A stretch of 64,000 nt of DNA from Bacillota bacterium (GTDB lineage: Bacteria; Bacillota; Sulfobacillia; Sulfobacillales; Sulfobacillaceae). Made by a program: the position numbers and the translations under genes. Location: contig JAIMBD010000007.1 of assembly GCA_023511625.1 (NCBI GenBank), positions 52,210-116,209 on the forward strand, given 5' to 3'. Numbering within the stretch: the first letter of the stretch is position 1; each line of letters starts with the position of its first letter. Shown here in pieces: positions 1 to 7,983 of the stretch. The notes below the pieces were generated by a model. That model did not search any database, was not told the origin of the DNA, and saw only the letters and a program-made list of their open reading frames with translations.

Positions 1-206
1 TGGCGACCCTCGAAGAGGGGCGCGACCTGGTGCAAATCGGGGCGTATCAACCAGGGTCCAATCCCGAGTTGGACCGGGCGCTGGCATTGGAAACGGCCCT
101 GAAGGCGTGGCTTAGGCAAGGGCGGGAAGAGTGGTGCGACCCGACCCAGGCCTTGGCCGATCTTTCCCAGATCCTGGAGGGAGATGGTGGGCATGGCACC
201 GCATGA
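1..206 (+). CDS. fliI: Flagellum-specific ATPase FliI, C-terminal end (cut by window edge)
   Basis: The first 68 readable codons, in the frame starting at position 3, match the C-terminal end of the FliI/F1-beta-like export ATPase. The diagnostic stretch is IGAYQPGSNPELDRAL, followed by a helical tail. FliI hydrolyses ATP at the cytoplasmic base of the flagellar export apparatus. The catalytic core lies outside the window. The stop codon at 204-206 overlaps the start of fliJ by 23 bases, the usual fliI-fliJ coupling. The identity rests on this conserved C-terminal motif and on the neighbours. Confidence 0.85.
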   Translation, partial: ATLEEGRDLVQIGAYQPGSNPELDRALALETALKAWLRQGREEWCDPTQALADLSQILEGDGGHGTA

Positions 207-627
207 CGTGCGGCTGGTCCGATACCGGCGGCACTTGGAGCGGGCGGCCGAACGGGCACGGGCCGAACTCGGGGCGCTGGAACGGGAGGCGGCGCGCCTG
301 GAGGCGGTTCGGCAGGCGCTTCGGGCAGAGCAGGCGGCCTTAAGCGAGCGCCTTCAAGCAGCCCAGGACGTTGAGACCATCGCCTTTTTGTTGCGCGAGT
401 GGGAGCAGTGCCATCAGCGCCTCGGCGCCTTGTCGGCCGACGCGGCGCGGGTCGCCCAGGCGGTGTCGGACGCGCGCGAGGCGGTGCGGGCCCTATGGCA
501 GGCGACCGAGCGCGTCGACCGCTGGCTTTCCGCCCGCGCTGAGGCCGAGGCCCGACGACACCGCCGGCGGTGGGCGCGGGCCTTGGAGGAAATGCTGGCC
601 GCCCGGTCCGCGCCGGAGGAGGTGTGA
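184..627 (+). CDS. fliJ: Flagellar export chaperone FliJ
   Basis: This is a 147-residue protein made almost wholly of charged coiled-coil helix, rich in Arg, Glu, Ala and Gln, with no hydrophobic segment. Size, composition and position directly after fliI match FliJ, the stalk-like subunit that sits in the FliI ring and helps engage export substrates with FlhA. The ATG at 184 lies inside the end of fliI behind a GGAGGGAG ribosome site. FliJ sequences diverge strongly, so the call relies mostly on coiled-coil character and gene order. Confidence 0.8.
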   Translation: MVGMAPHDVRLVRYRRHLERAAERARAELGALEREAARLEAVRQALRAEQAALSERLQAAQDVETIAFLLREWEQCHQRLGALSADAARVAQAVSDAREAVRALWQATERVDRWLSARAEAEARRHRRRWARALEEMLAARSAPEEV

Positions 628-632
628 AGGGG

Positions 633-1277
633 ATGGGATTGAGTCCTAACCTGCCGGTCGAGCTAGGAGTCGGGTCGCGGCAAGTCAAGACGCGCGTCAT
701 CCGCCTTCTCGGCAACAATGAGGTCTACCTCGACGCCATCCCGGAATTAGAGTCGGAATTGACCCCACCGCCTGGCAGTCGGGTGGAGTTGGCTTGGCTC
801 GAAGATGATCGCCGCTTTTACCAGCAAGGGCAAGTGGTGGACATCCTCGACCCCCTGCCCATCATTCTCTTGCGCATGGAAGGCGAACCGGTCCATCAAG
901 AGCTGCGCTCGTATCCGCGCATCAAGGTGGCCGTCCCGTTGGAATACGCGCTCACGCGGCAGGCGGCGTGGTCGCTGACCACCACCCTCGACCTGTCCGC
1001 CGGCGGGCTTCGGTTTCCGAGCGCGTTCGAGGTCTGGCCAGGGCTTCACCTTCGGCTGCGCCTGCGACTGGACGGAGAGGTGTGGCCCCTGGTGGGGGCC
1101 GTAGTGCGCTGCGCCTCCAAGCCGGCAGAATGGCGGGGCCGCCTCCAGTGGGAGACGGCGGTCCGGTTCTTGGCCCCCTCCCCGGCAGCGCGTGCAGCCA
1201 TCGGCCGGTTTGTGGAACGAGAGGTCGCTCGGCAGCAGCGGGGGCGGAGTTCGAGCCGCTCGCGCAGCGGCCGGTAA
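633..1277 (+). CDS. PilZ-domain c-di-GMP-binding flagellar protein (YcgR/DgrA-like)
   Basis: The 214-residue protein has an N-terminal YcgR-like half and a C-terminal PilZ domain. Both c-di-GMP-binding motifs are visible: RSYPR (RxxxR, residues 92-96) and DLSAGG (D/NxSxxG, about 120-125). Proteins of this type act as a flagellar brake, binding the rotor or stator when c-di-GMP is high. The gene sits between fliJ and fliK. I chose ATG 633 because GGAGGAGG at 614-621 is well spaced from it; a GTG at 624 is too close. No diguanylate cyclase is visible in the window, so the signal source is elsewhere. Confidence 0.8.
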   Translation: MGLSPNLPVELGVGSRQVKTRVIRLLGNNEVYLDAIPELESELTPPPGSRVELAWLEDDRRFYQQGQVVDILDPLPIILLRMEGEPVHQELRSYPRIKVAVPLEYALTRQAAWSLTTTLDLSAGGLRFPSAFEVWPGLHLRLRLRLDGEVWPLVGAVVRCASKPAEWRGRLQWETAVRFLAPSPAARAAIGRFVEREVARQQRGRSSSRSRSGR

Positions 1278-1364
1278 CGCATCCGGGAAAGGAGGTGAGG
1301 CTCGACCAGCGCGCCGTGGCGAGGCGAAAGGTGTCGATTACCGGCAAGAAAGGGGGTGAATGAC

Positions 1365-2720
1365 ATGCCCAATCCGGTGGGGGTGGCGTTGTCAGGGGCA
1401 GACCGGGCGCCGGTGGCGTCGGGTCCCGCCTCGGTCGGCGCTGCCCAGGGGGCGATGCCGCAGGGTTCGCACCGGGGCCGGTTTCGGGCAGCGCTCCAGC
1501 AGGCGAAGGCCCACGGAGCCAAAGGCCGCCGGGCGCGAACCGCCGAAGGCCCTGACGGCCAAGACCCGGCCCTGCCACCCTGGCCGGTTCCGGTTTTTGC
1601 CGCTGCCGTGGCGCCCAAGACGCCGAAAGACGCCGGCAGCCCGGCGACGGGAAACCGACCGGTGGGGGGGCCTTGGGGGCCGAGCCTTCGGGCTCGGGCG
1701 CCCGAGACGGCTTCGGCGCCGCGCCGCCTGCATCTTGCGGTCAAGACCAGTCAGGCGGTCTTGGGGCGGGGAAAGCCTGCGCCGGAAACTGCGGGGGCCC
1801 AAGCGCCGCTGAAAGCGTCCAGCCCCGGCGAGCCCACGCCGCCGGCGCCCCGCCCTCTCCTCGGGCAGGGGACGGACCCTCCAACGACAGGGCACCATGC
1901 CGCCGGGTCCCCGCAGAGGCCTTGGCCCACCGCGGCATCGGCGGTCGAGCCGGGTGCACCGCCGGCTCCAGGTCCCGAGGGGCGGGCTGACCCGTCTCGC
2001 CCAGCCCGGGCGGTGCCGGCCCCGTCGGTCTCCACGGCGCAGGCCAAGCCACCGGCGCTCCACGTCTCGTCTTCTTCTCCCCGACTGTCGAGGCTCGGGC
2101 GGCAGGGTGACCCGCTGCGGCTAAAATCCGCAAGTTCGGCCACAGCCCGACCCGAAAAGGCCTCGGCCGAGGCGCCCTGGGCCGCGGGGGTCCAAGTGCC
2201 GCCAGCGGCGACGCGGTCGGTGGCGGCCGTCGGCCCGCGTCTTTCGGGTGCGACAGGCTCTTTCGCAGCCGCTCCGCCTTCCGTGGCGCCACCCCACTGG
2301 CAGGTCGAGGGCCAACGGATTTCGCCGCCGAGCGAATCCGCGGCGCAAGCCAGCCGTTGGCGCATCAAGCCGCCCAAAGCGCCTCCGTTCTGGGTGACGG
2401 TCCACGGGAGCTCCACGGCTGGCCAACGGATGGACGTGCGGGTGGAACTGACGGCCGGCCATCGGGCGTGGCTTGAGGCGAGTCCCAGCGGGTGGAACCA
2501 CCTGGCCCAGCGCTTGCAGGACACCCACGGCACGCCGGTGCGCCTTGAGGTGGACTGGAGCGGCGGATGGGCCGCCGGTGGGGGCGGTGGTGCGGGACAA
2601 CAGGGGGCCGGCGGCGGCGGGTTGACGGCGCCCCGGGTCCCGTGGGCGCAGGGGGCGGCGGCCGACTCCTCCGCGCAGACCTTTTCCGACGCCCAACCCG
2701 GCATCGACTTTCGCGCCTGA
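1365..2720 (+). CDS. fliK: Flagellar hook-length control protein FliK (divergent)
   Basis: This is about 451 residues long. The first 330 residues are low complexity and very rich in Ala, Pro, Gly and Arg, which is typical of the disordered ruler part of FliK. The region around WVTVHGSS to LEVDWSGG resembles the compact C-terminal substrate-switch domain, and a Gly-rich tail follows. FliK measures hook length and switches export specificity through FlhB. The ATG at 1365 has AAGAAAGGGGG upstream. Sequence similarity is weak, so the call leans on position between fliJ/PilZ and flgD. The high-GC, low-complexity reading frame produces many long shadow frames. Confidence 0.65.
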   Translation: MPNPVGVALSGADRAPVASGPASVGAAQGAMPQGSHRGRFRAALQQAKAHGAKGRRARTAEGPDGQDPALPPWPVPVFAAAVAPKTPKDAGSPATGNRPVGGPWGPSLRARAPETASAPRRLHLAVKTSQAVLGRGKPAPETAGAQAPLKASSPGEPTPPAPRPLLGQGTDPPTTGHHAAGSPQRPWPTAASAVEPGAPPAPGPEGRADPSRPARAVPAPSVSTAQAKPPALHVSSSSPRLSRLGRQGDPLRLKSASSATARPEKASAEAPWAAGVQVPPAATRSVAAVGPRLSGATGSFAAAPPSVAPPHWQVEGQRISPPSESAAQASRWRIKPPKAPPFWVTVHGSSTAGQRMDVRVELTAGHRAWLEASPSGWNHLAQRLQDTHGTPVRLEVDWSGGWAAGGGGGAGQQGAGGGGLTAPRVPWAQGAAADSSAQTFSDAQPGIDFRA

Positions 2721-2739
2721 AGTCAGGAGGTGAACGACA

Positions 2740-3192
2740 ACGAGTGCCATCGGAGCCATCAACACCGGGCCGAATGGCCTAAGCCCATCGAACTCCCCGT
2801 CCGGGGCCTCGGGCCCAACCGATCCCTTGGCTCCGCAGAACCTCGGGGAGAGCGCGTTCTTGCAGCTCTTGGCGGCCGAGTTGCAGTATCAAGACCCGTT
2901 GCAGCCGATGGATAACACCCAGTTCGTGGCGGAACTGGCGCAGTTTTCCACCCTGGCGGCCGTTACCAACCAGTCGACGACCTTAAGCCAGATTCTCACC
3001 CAGCTGCAGCAAGGAGCGGCGTTCAACCCGCTCTTGCAGGCGAGCCAGCTCTTGGGGAAGACGGTAGTCACCGCCTCCGGCCAAGGGACGGTCGCGGCCG
3101 CGACGGTCAACGCCCAAGGGGCCGTTACCTTGACCGTCACCGGGCTCGGTTCCGTGCCGCTCGACCAAGTGACGGAGGTCAAAAGTGGCTGA
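2740..3192 (+). CDS. flgD: Flagellar hook-cap scaffold FlgD, apparently with a non-standard start
   Basis: The core NLGESAFLQLLAAELQYQDP and MDNTQFVAELAQFSTL is the FlgD signature. FlgD caps the growing hook and guides FlgE assembly. The protein is short and ends in a beta-rich domain. In this frame there is a TGA at 2731-2733 and no ATG, GTG or TTG until TTG 2827, which has no ribosome site and would cut into the conserved region. A strong AGGAGG (2725-2730) lies 9 bases before an in-frame ACG at 2740, and the encoded Ser/Gly/Pro-rich leader looks genuine. I therefore propose ACG 2740, with TTG 2827 as the conventional alternative. Confidence 0.75.
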   Translation, partial: TSAIGAINTGPNGLSPSNSPSGASGPTDPLAPQNLGESAFLQLLAAELQYQDPLQPMDNTQFVAELAQFSTLAAVTNQSTTLSQILTQLQQGAAFNPLLQASQLLGKTVVTASGQGTVAAATVNAQGAVTLTVTGLGSVPLDQVTEVKSG

Positions 3193-3652
3193 GGTGCATC
3201 CCGTAGCGCTGGGATCTCCGCTGCCTGCAGGCGGCGCATCCGTATCGCCGCACCCCCAGGCGACCTTTCGCCACACGCTCAAGGAGGCCTTGCGTTGGTC
3301 GGCGCATGCAGGACAACGGGCCCAAGCCCGCGGCCTTACGATACCGGCCGAGGAAATGGCCGAAGTGGAGGCCGCCACGGCCAGGGCGCGGGCGGCGGGC
3401 TCGAAGACGGCGGCTATCGTGACCGCGTCGGCCGTGTACGTGGTGGCACCGCCCTCTGGGGTGATCATCACGGCCCTGCCGGTGGCCGGTCCAGACGGCG
3501 AGGGGCTGATGGTCAACCGCATCGACACGGTGGTGTGGGTGGGTCGGACCCAAACGGAGACCCCGGGCTCTGGACGGACTGAAGGAGCCCACGCACCGTG
3601 GCCGTATCCCCCAGGCCTGTGGCTGGCGGGGGAACCAGACGGCGGCGCCTGA
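3185..3652 (+). CDS. Flagellar operon protein, TIGR02530 family
   Basis: The 155-residue protein overlaps the end of flgD by 8 bases (GTG 3185). The segment RWSAHAGQRAQARGL, an acidic helix, and a beta stretch ending VIITAL, then VNRIDTVVW, fit the TIGR02530 flagellar operon protein. That family is found next to flgD and flgE in Bacillota and is thought to act in hook assembly, but its exact role is unknown. Residues after about 125 are Pro/Gly-rich and unlike the family, so they may be a lineage extension. Confidence 0.7.
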   Translation: MAEVHPVALGSPLPAGGASVSPHPQATFRHTLKEALRWSAHAGQRAQARGLTIPAEEMAEVEAATARARAAGSKTAAIVTASAVYVVAPPSGVIITALPVAGPDGEGLMVNRIDTVVWVGRTQTETPGSGRTEGAHAPWPYPPGLWLAGEPDGGA

Positions 3653-3745
3653 GCCGGCTTTCCGAGGGGCGACTTGAGGAAGACGGTCGCGCGCCACGGT
3701 CGATTTTCGCGGAAGCCATTTTGGGAGCAAAAGGAGGGGCCATCG

Positions 3746-4984
3746 ATGTCCGACAGTTTGTACGCGGCCATTTCCGGCCTGAATGCCGAACAGCAACTTT
3801 TGGGGGTGGTCTCCCAAAACATCGCCAACGTCAACACGGTGGGCTACAAGGCGAGTGCCGTCAGTTTCGCCGAGGCCTTGCAGCAGACCTTGCAAGGTGC
3901 CGGGGCCCCCACGGCCAACCAGGGCGGAACCAACCCCGAACAGGTGACGGCGGGCGGGGCCGTGAACGTTAACGCCATCGACGTCAACATGGGCCAGGGG
4001 CAGATTCAGAGCACCGGCATCAACACCAACCTGGCCATTCAGGGCAACGGCTTCTTTGTGGTGCAGATGCCGCAAGGCAACCGCGCCTACACCCGGGCCG
4101 GGGACTTTACCACCGACGCCAATGGGACCCTGGTCGACCCCGAAGGGCATCCGGTGCTGGGGTGGATGGCCACCAACGGCACCTTGCCGACGGAGAATAC
4201 CGCCAACCTGGCTCCGATTCAGATTCCTCAAACCCTGATGCCGCCCGCGGCCACTACCGGTGTGACGGTCACCGGCAATCTCAACGCCGCCGATGCCGCG
4301 GGCACCGTAGAGTCGGTGCCGGTGACGATCTACGACAGCTTAGGCACCGCCATTCCTGTGACCTTGACCTTTACGGCTCCCAGTTCGGGGTCGACCTCGT
4401 GGACCGTCGGGGCCACCGTGCCGAGCGGCGATTCCTACACGTTGAGTGCCACCAGCATCTCCTTCAGCGGCACCAACGGCACCCTCAACAGCGGCTCGTC
4501 GCCCATTACTTTGACCGTGACCGAGGCCAACGGCAACAAGGTCACGGCCACGGTCGACCTCAGTGCTCTCACGGCCTACTCGGCGCCCACGCAGCTGACG
4601 GCCACGCAGACGGGCGGAGCCGCAGCCGGCACCTTGGAGTCGTTTAGCATCAACAACCAAGGCGAGGTGGTGGGGACCTACTCCAACGGGTTGACTCAGA
4701 CCATCGGGCAGATTGCGCTAGCGGCTTTCGCCAATCCGGCCGGGTTGACCAACATCGGCAACAGCCTTTGGCAGACGTCGCCCAATTCCGGGCCGAGTCA
4801 AATCGGCGCGCCCAACACCGGACCGCGGGGGTCCATTCAGGCCGGCGCCTTGGAGGGGTCGAACGTCGACCTGGCCAACGAATTCGTCAACATGATCATC
4901 GCCCAGCAAGGGTATCAAGCCAACGCCAAAGTCATCACCGTCGACCAGACCCTGCGCCAGACCTTGACCAACATGGTGCAGTAA
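3746..4984 (+). CDS. flgE: Flagellar hook protein FlgE
   Basis: The 412-residue axial protein has the rod/hook N-terminal motif (AAISGLNAEQQLLGVVSQNI, then ANVNTVGYKA) and the matching C-terminal helix (GALEGSNVDLANEFVNMI, then the Q-Q-G-Y-Q-A-N-A-K motif). Length and the Thr/Ser/Gly-rich beta middle fit the hook rather than a rod subunit. ATG 3746 has AAGGAGGGG upstream. It contains only 3 Lys and 4 Arg, in keeping with the basic-residue depletion of all exported axial proteins here. A terminator follows, so this is the end of the first operon. Confidence 0.9.
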   Translation: MSDSLYAAISGLNAEQQLLGVVSQNIANVNTVGYKASAVSFAEALQQTLQGAGAPTANQGGTNPEQVTAGGAVNVNAIDVNMGQGQIQSTGINTNLAIQGNGFFVVQMPQGNRAYTRAGDFTTDANGTLVDPEGHPVLGWMATNGTLPTENTANLAPIQIPQTLMPPAATTGVTVTGNLNAADAAGTVESVPVTIYDSLGTAIPVTLTFTAPSSGSTSWTVGATVPSGDSYTLSATSISFSGTNGTLNSGSSPITLTVTEANGNKVTATVDLSALTAYSAPTQLTATQTGGAAAGTLESFSINNQGEVVGTYSNGLTQTIGQIALAAFANPAGLTNIGNSLWQTSPNSGPSQIGAPNTGPRGSIQAGALEGSNVDLANEFVNMIIAQQGYQANAKVITVDQTLRQTLTNMVQ

Positions 4985-4999
4985 GCCAACCGGTTAGGT

Positions 5000-5051
5000 G
5001 CGGGCGGGCCCCAGGGGCCAAACTCCCTCGCGGGCCCGCCCGCGGCGTTTT
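5000..5051 (+). terminator. Rho-independent terminator after flgE
   Basis: A perfect 12-bp GC stem (5000-5011 with 5032-5043) has a 20-base loop and is followed by GGCGTTTT. It closes the fliI-to-flgE transcript before the convergent VKOR gene. Confidence 0.75.
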
Positions 5052-5108
5052 GCGGGCGCAAGGCCGCCCAGGGCGGATGGCGTACCCGGAGCGAGAAGTT
5101 CGAGCGGG

Positions 5109-6182
5109 TTATCCCTTCGGGTGCGGCAAGGCTTGGCTCAGCCAGGCATCGAACTGGGACTGGGTCATGAAACCGGCTTCCCGCGCCACCGGTTGATGGC
5201 GGGCGTTGAGCAGCACGAAGCTCGGGTAGGCGTTGGCCTGCCAAGACGCCGGCAACTGGTCGCCCAACGGCACAAAGTAGACCGGGATCCCCGGCAGGGG
5301 ATAGCGCGCCACGAAGGCCTTGAGGTTTGACACCAGGTCCTGGTTGGAGGCCAAGGGCGTCCGGGAGCCGTCTTGGGCCGTCAAGGCGATGGATTGCAAG
5401 GTCGGCGCCGTGGCGGCTTGTCCGACGCCGCCCAAGGGGGAGGCATCGACCAAGACGAACCCGATCCCCTTTTGGTGGGCGAAGGCCGCGTCGGGCCTGT
5501 CTAGCCACCGGGCCGTGGTGGCACAAAATTCGCACCAAGGGGCCATCACCTCGACCACCACGGGACCTGCGGGCAGCGACGCCGGCCGGTTAGAGAGGTC
5601 GCGCAGGGCGAAGCCTCCGGTAGGAGCGGGGGCTGTGGTGGCCGGGGCCGTCGACTGCCCGGCCACCACAGCCAGGCTCAACAGTCCCGCCGCCCAAATC
5701 CCGCCGCCCCACAACGCGACGTTGGGGCCGAGGGTGGCTTGAGGCCGGGTGGCGCGGCCAAAGCCGATGGCGAGGAGGATCATGAGTTGGGCCGCCGAAC
5801 ACCACAGGCACACCGCGTGGTCGCGCCACTCGAAACCCAAGGCCCAGGCCAGGGCGACGAGCCCTATACCTTCCCAGACCGTTCCGATCCAGCGGTTGCC
5901 CCGGCTCCATAAGGGCCAGAAGAGGCCGAAGGCGGCCCACAACGCGCCCCAGAAGGCAAAGGGGAGACCAAAGACCACGCTGCCAGGGCCGGTCAGCACC
6001 TGGGTACAGTGAATCACGCCGCCGGCAGAAGAGGGGCAGACCACTTGTTGGTGGGCCCAATGGGCCCAGGTCAGGTAGGCGGTGATCCCCAACATGACCA
6101 CCAGGGCTCCCCATTCCACGCCCACGGTCCACCGCGGCGGGGGTAGAGGTTGCCGGGGGCGTACCCGGGGTTTCTGGCTCAC
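5109..6182 (-). CDS. Vitamin K epoxide reductase-thioredoxin fusion, disulfide-bond forming enzyme
   Basis: The 357-residue protein joins a VKOR membrane domain to a thioredoxin-like domain. Residues 20-180 hold about five transmembrane helices with the loop pair C49 and C59 and the active-site pair C125-L-W-C128. A Thr/Pro linker follows, then a periplasm-facing thioredoxin fold with C217-E-F-C220. Such fusions re-oxidise the thioredoxin domain through quinone and so make disulfides in secreted proteins, replacing DsbA/DsbB. The GTG start at 6182 has AAGGAGGGG upstream. It is transcribed convergently with flgE and looks monocistronic. Confidence 0.9.
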   Translation of the reverse strand: MSQKPRVRPRQPLPPPRWTVGVEWGALVVMLGITAYLTWAHWAHQQVVCPSSAGGVIHCTQVLTGPGSVVFGLPFAFWGALWAAFGLFWPLWSRGNRWIGTVWEGIGLVALAWALGFEWRDHAVCLWCSAAQLMILLAIGFGRATRPQATLGPNVALWGGGIWAAGLLSLAVVAGQSTAPATTAPAPTGGFALRDLSNRPASLPAGPVVVEVMAPWCEFCATTARWLDRPDAAFAHQKGIGFVLVDASPLGGVGQAATAPTLQSIALTAQDGSRTPLASNQDLVSNLKAFVARYPLPGIPVYFVPLGDQLPASWQANAYPSFVLLNARHQPVAREAGFMTQSQFDAWLSQALPHPKG

Positions 6183-6661
6183 TGCGACCCCTCCTTCTTT
6201 TCCTCTTCTTCTGCCTCGTTGGGCGCGGTCGGTCCCCGTTTCCGGCTACGGCCACGCGCTGCGCCTTGGATGCGCCAAGCGGTCGGCCGCGCACGGCGCC
6301 CAGGCGCCTTCGGCTCGCAATTTGTCGGCATTATAGCAGAGGGGATGAAGATTCGTCAGCAGGAGAGGTTTGGCGGGAGAGGATGGGCGGTTTGGCCACG
6401 GGGTGACCCCCGGACGCCGGCTCGGGGGCCGTTTCCGCAAACGAGGGGCCGCATTGGAGGCGGATTATATGGAGAAATTCGTAGAGAGCATCTAGTAAAT
6501 CAATCGGAAATTCACTATACAACAGCGACGATAAAGGTACCATAGAAGGTGCCGGGTGCATGGCATACGCTCGACGGAGTCGGTGCCGCGTACCCAAGAC
6601 GTTGTTGAGCGGGTTGGGCACTGAACCCTACCCGTCAGGCGAGTAGAAGGGGGGACAGGCG
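6183..6661. other. Intergenic region with divergent promoters
   Basis: No supportable gene lies in these 479 bases. The left part is the long leader of the VKOR gene. Positions 6460-6545 are clearly AT-rich relative to the neighbourhood and probably carry the promoter of the Rieske oxygenase gene, but I see no convincing -35/-10 pair on the plus strand. Confidence 0.5.
6330..6359 (-). promoter_or_regulatory. Sigma-A-type promoter for the VKOR gene
   Basis: On the minus strand CTGACG (6354-6359) is followed after 18 bases by TATAAT (6330-6335). The expected transcript start leaves a leader of about 140 bases before the GTG at 6182. Confidence 0.55.
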
Positions 6662-7912
6662 ATGCTGACGCCGGAGGAGAACGAGACCCTGACTCGCGTC
6701 GGACCCACGGCGCCCATGGGACGCTTCCTCCGCCGCTATTGGGTCCCGGCGCTGTTGGCCGAAGAGGTGCCCCCGCCCGGGGGGGCACCGGTGCGGTGCC
6801 GGATTTTGGGCGAAGACCTGGTGTTGTTCTGCGACCAAGACGGTCACCTGGCGTTGTTGGACGAACACTGCGCGCACCGTCGGGCCTCGCTCTACTACGG
6901 GCGCAACGAAGGCGTGGGGTTGCGCTGCGTCTACCACGGATGGATGTTTGACCGCCATGGGCAGTGTATCGACATGCCGTCGGAGCCGCCGGAGAGCGCC
7001 TTCAAAGAGAAGGTGCGGATCGCGGCCTACCCCGCGGTGGTGCAAGCAGGCGTGGTGTGGGCGTATCTCGGACCCGGGGAGCCGCCGCCGCTGCCGGCGA
7101 TGGAATGGATGACGCTGCCTGCGAGCCATTGCGTCGTCTCCAAACACCTGGCCGAGTGCAACTGGTTCCAGGTGTTGGAAGGAGCCATCGATTCCAGTCA
7201 CATTTCGTTTCTTCACCGGTTAAGCGACCCGGCCCATCCCAAAAACCGCTTCGAACAGCTCAAACTCGGCGATCCCCACCCCCGCTTTGAGGTGGCGGAG
7301 ACGCCTTACGGATTGGCCGTGGGCGCCCGGCGCAGCGTCGGCGACGACCAGTACTGGTGGCGCATCACCCAGTACCTCTGTCCCTACTACACCCTCATCC
7401 CGCCGGTGGAGGAGGGGTGGATCGGGGCCTTCTTCGTGGCGCCTATCGACGACACGGCCACGTGGGTGTTCCGGGCCCGTTATCACCCGGAGAAGCCGCA
7501 GACTCAAAACTACCCGACTCCAGACCGCTACGAGCCCGGCACGTACCGCTTGGCTCGCAACCGCGACAACGAGTACCGCATCGACCGCGAAGCGCAACTG
7601 AACGGCACCTCGTACACCGGGATCGACGGTATCGCCGAGCAAGACCTGATGGTCGCGGAGACCGAAGGGGTTATCTACGACCGCACGCTGGAGCGGCTGG
7701 GGACCAGCGACGTCGGCATCATCCGCTGCCGGCAGTACCTGCTGCACCACGTGGCGGCATTTCTGGCCGGCGCGACGCCGCCTAACCTCGATCCCCGCGA
7801 GCACCGCGTGCGGCCGGTCTCGATGATCCTTCCCCGCTCGGTGCCGTTTATGGAGGGGGCACGCGAAGCCATGCGGGCCTCCCCTGGCGTGCCGGTGTTC
7901 GTGGTGGCGTGA
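6662..7912 (+). CDS. Rieske non-haem iron ring-hydroxylating oxygenase, alpha subunit
   Basis: The 416-residue protein has a Rieske [2Fe-2S] domain (C70-x-H72 and C89-x2-H92) and a catalytic domain with NWFQVLEGAIDSSHISFLH, giving iron ligands H180 and H185 and bridging D177. The C-terminal IYDRTLERLGTSD segment is typical of phthalate/phenoxybenzoate-type oxygenases. Such enzymes hydroxylate or demethylate aromatic acids with electrons from a reductase. No reductase or ferredoxin gene is adjacent, so it must use a partner encoded elsewhere. An MFS transporter follows and may carry its substrate. Substrate unknown. Confidence 0.88.
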   Translation: MLTPEENETLTRVGPTAPMGRFLRRYWVPALLAEEVPPPGGAPVRCRILGEDLVLFCDQDGHLALLDEHCAHRRASLYYGRNEGVGLRCVYHGWMFDRHGQCIDMPSEPPESAFKEKVRIAAYPAVVQAGVVWAYLGPGEPPPLPAMEWMTLPASHCVVSKHLAECNWFQVLEGAIDSSHISFLHRLSDPAHPKNRFEQLKLGDPHPRFEVAETPYGLAVGARRSVGDDQYWWRITQYLCPYYTLIPPVEEGWIGAFFVAPIDDTATWVFRARYHPEKPQTQNYPTPDRYEPGTYRLARNRDNEYRIDREAQLNGTSYTGIDGIAEQDLMVAETEGVIYDRTLERLGTSDVGIIRCRQYLLHHVAAFLAGATPPNLDPREHRVRPVSMILPRSVPFMEGAREAMRASPGVPVFVVA

Positions 7913-7983
7913 AGGCAGGGGCGGGGGCGGCAGTCCGGTGCCGCCTCCCCGACACCCGCACCGGGAGAAAGGGGGAGAGGGTT

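Noticed and set aside
1295..1363. 22-codon frame between the PilZ gene and fliK
   Set aside because: The GTG directly abuts AGGAG without spacing, and the peptide has no family; it is probably just fliK leader sequence.
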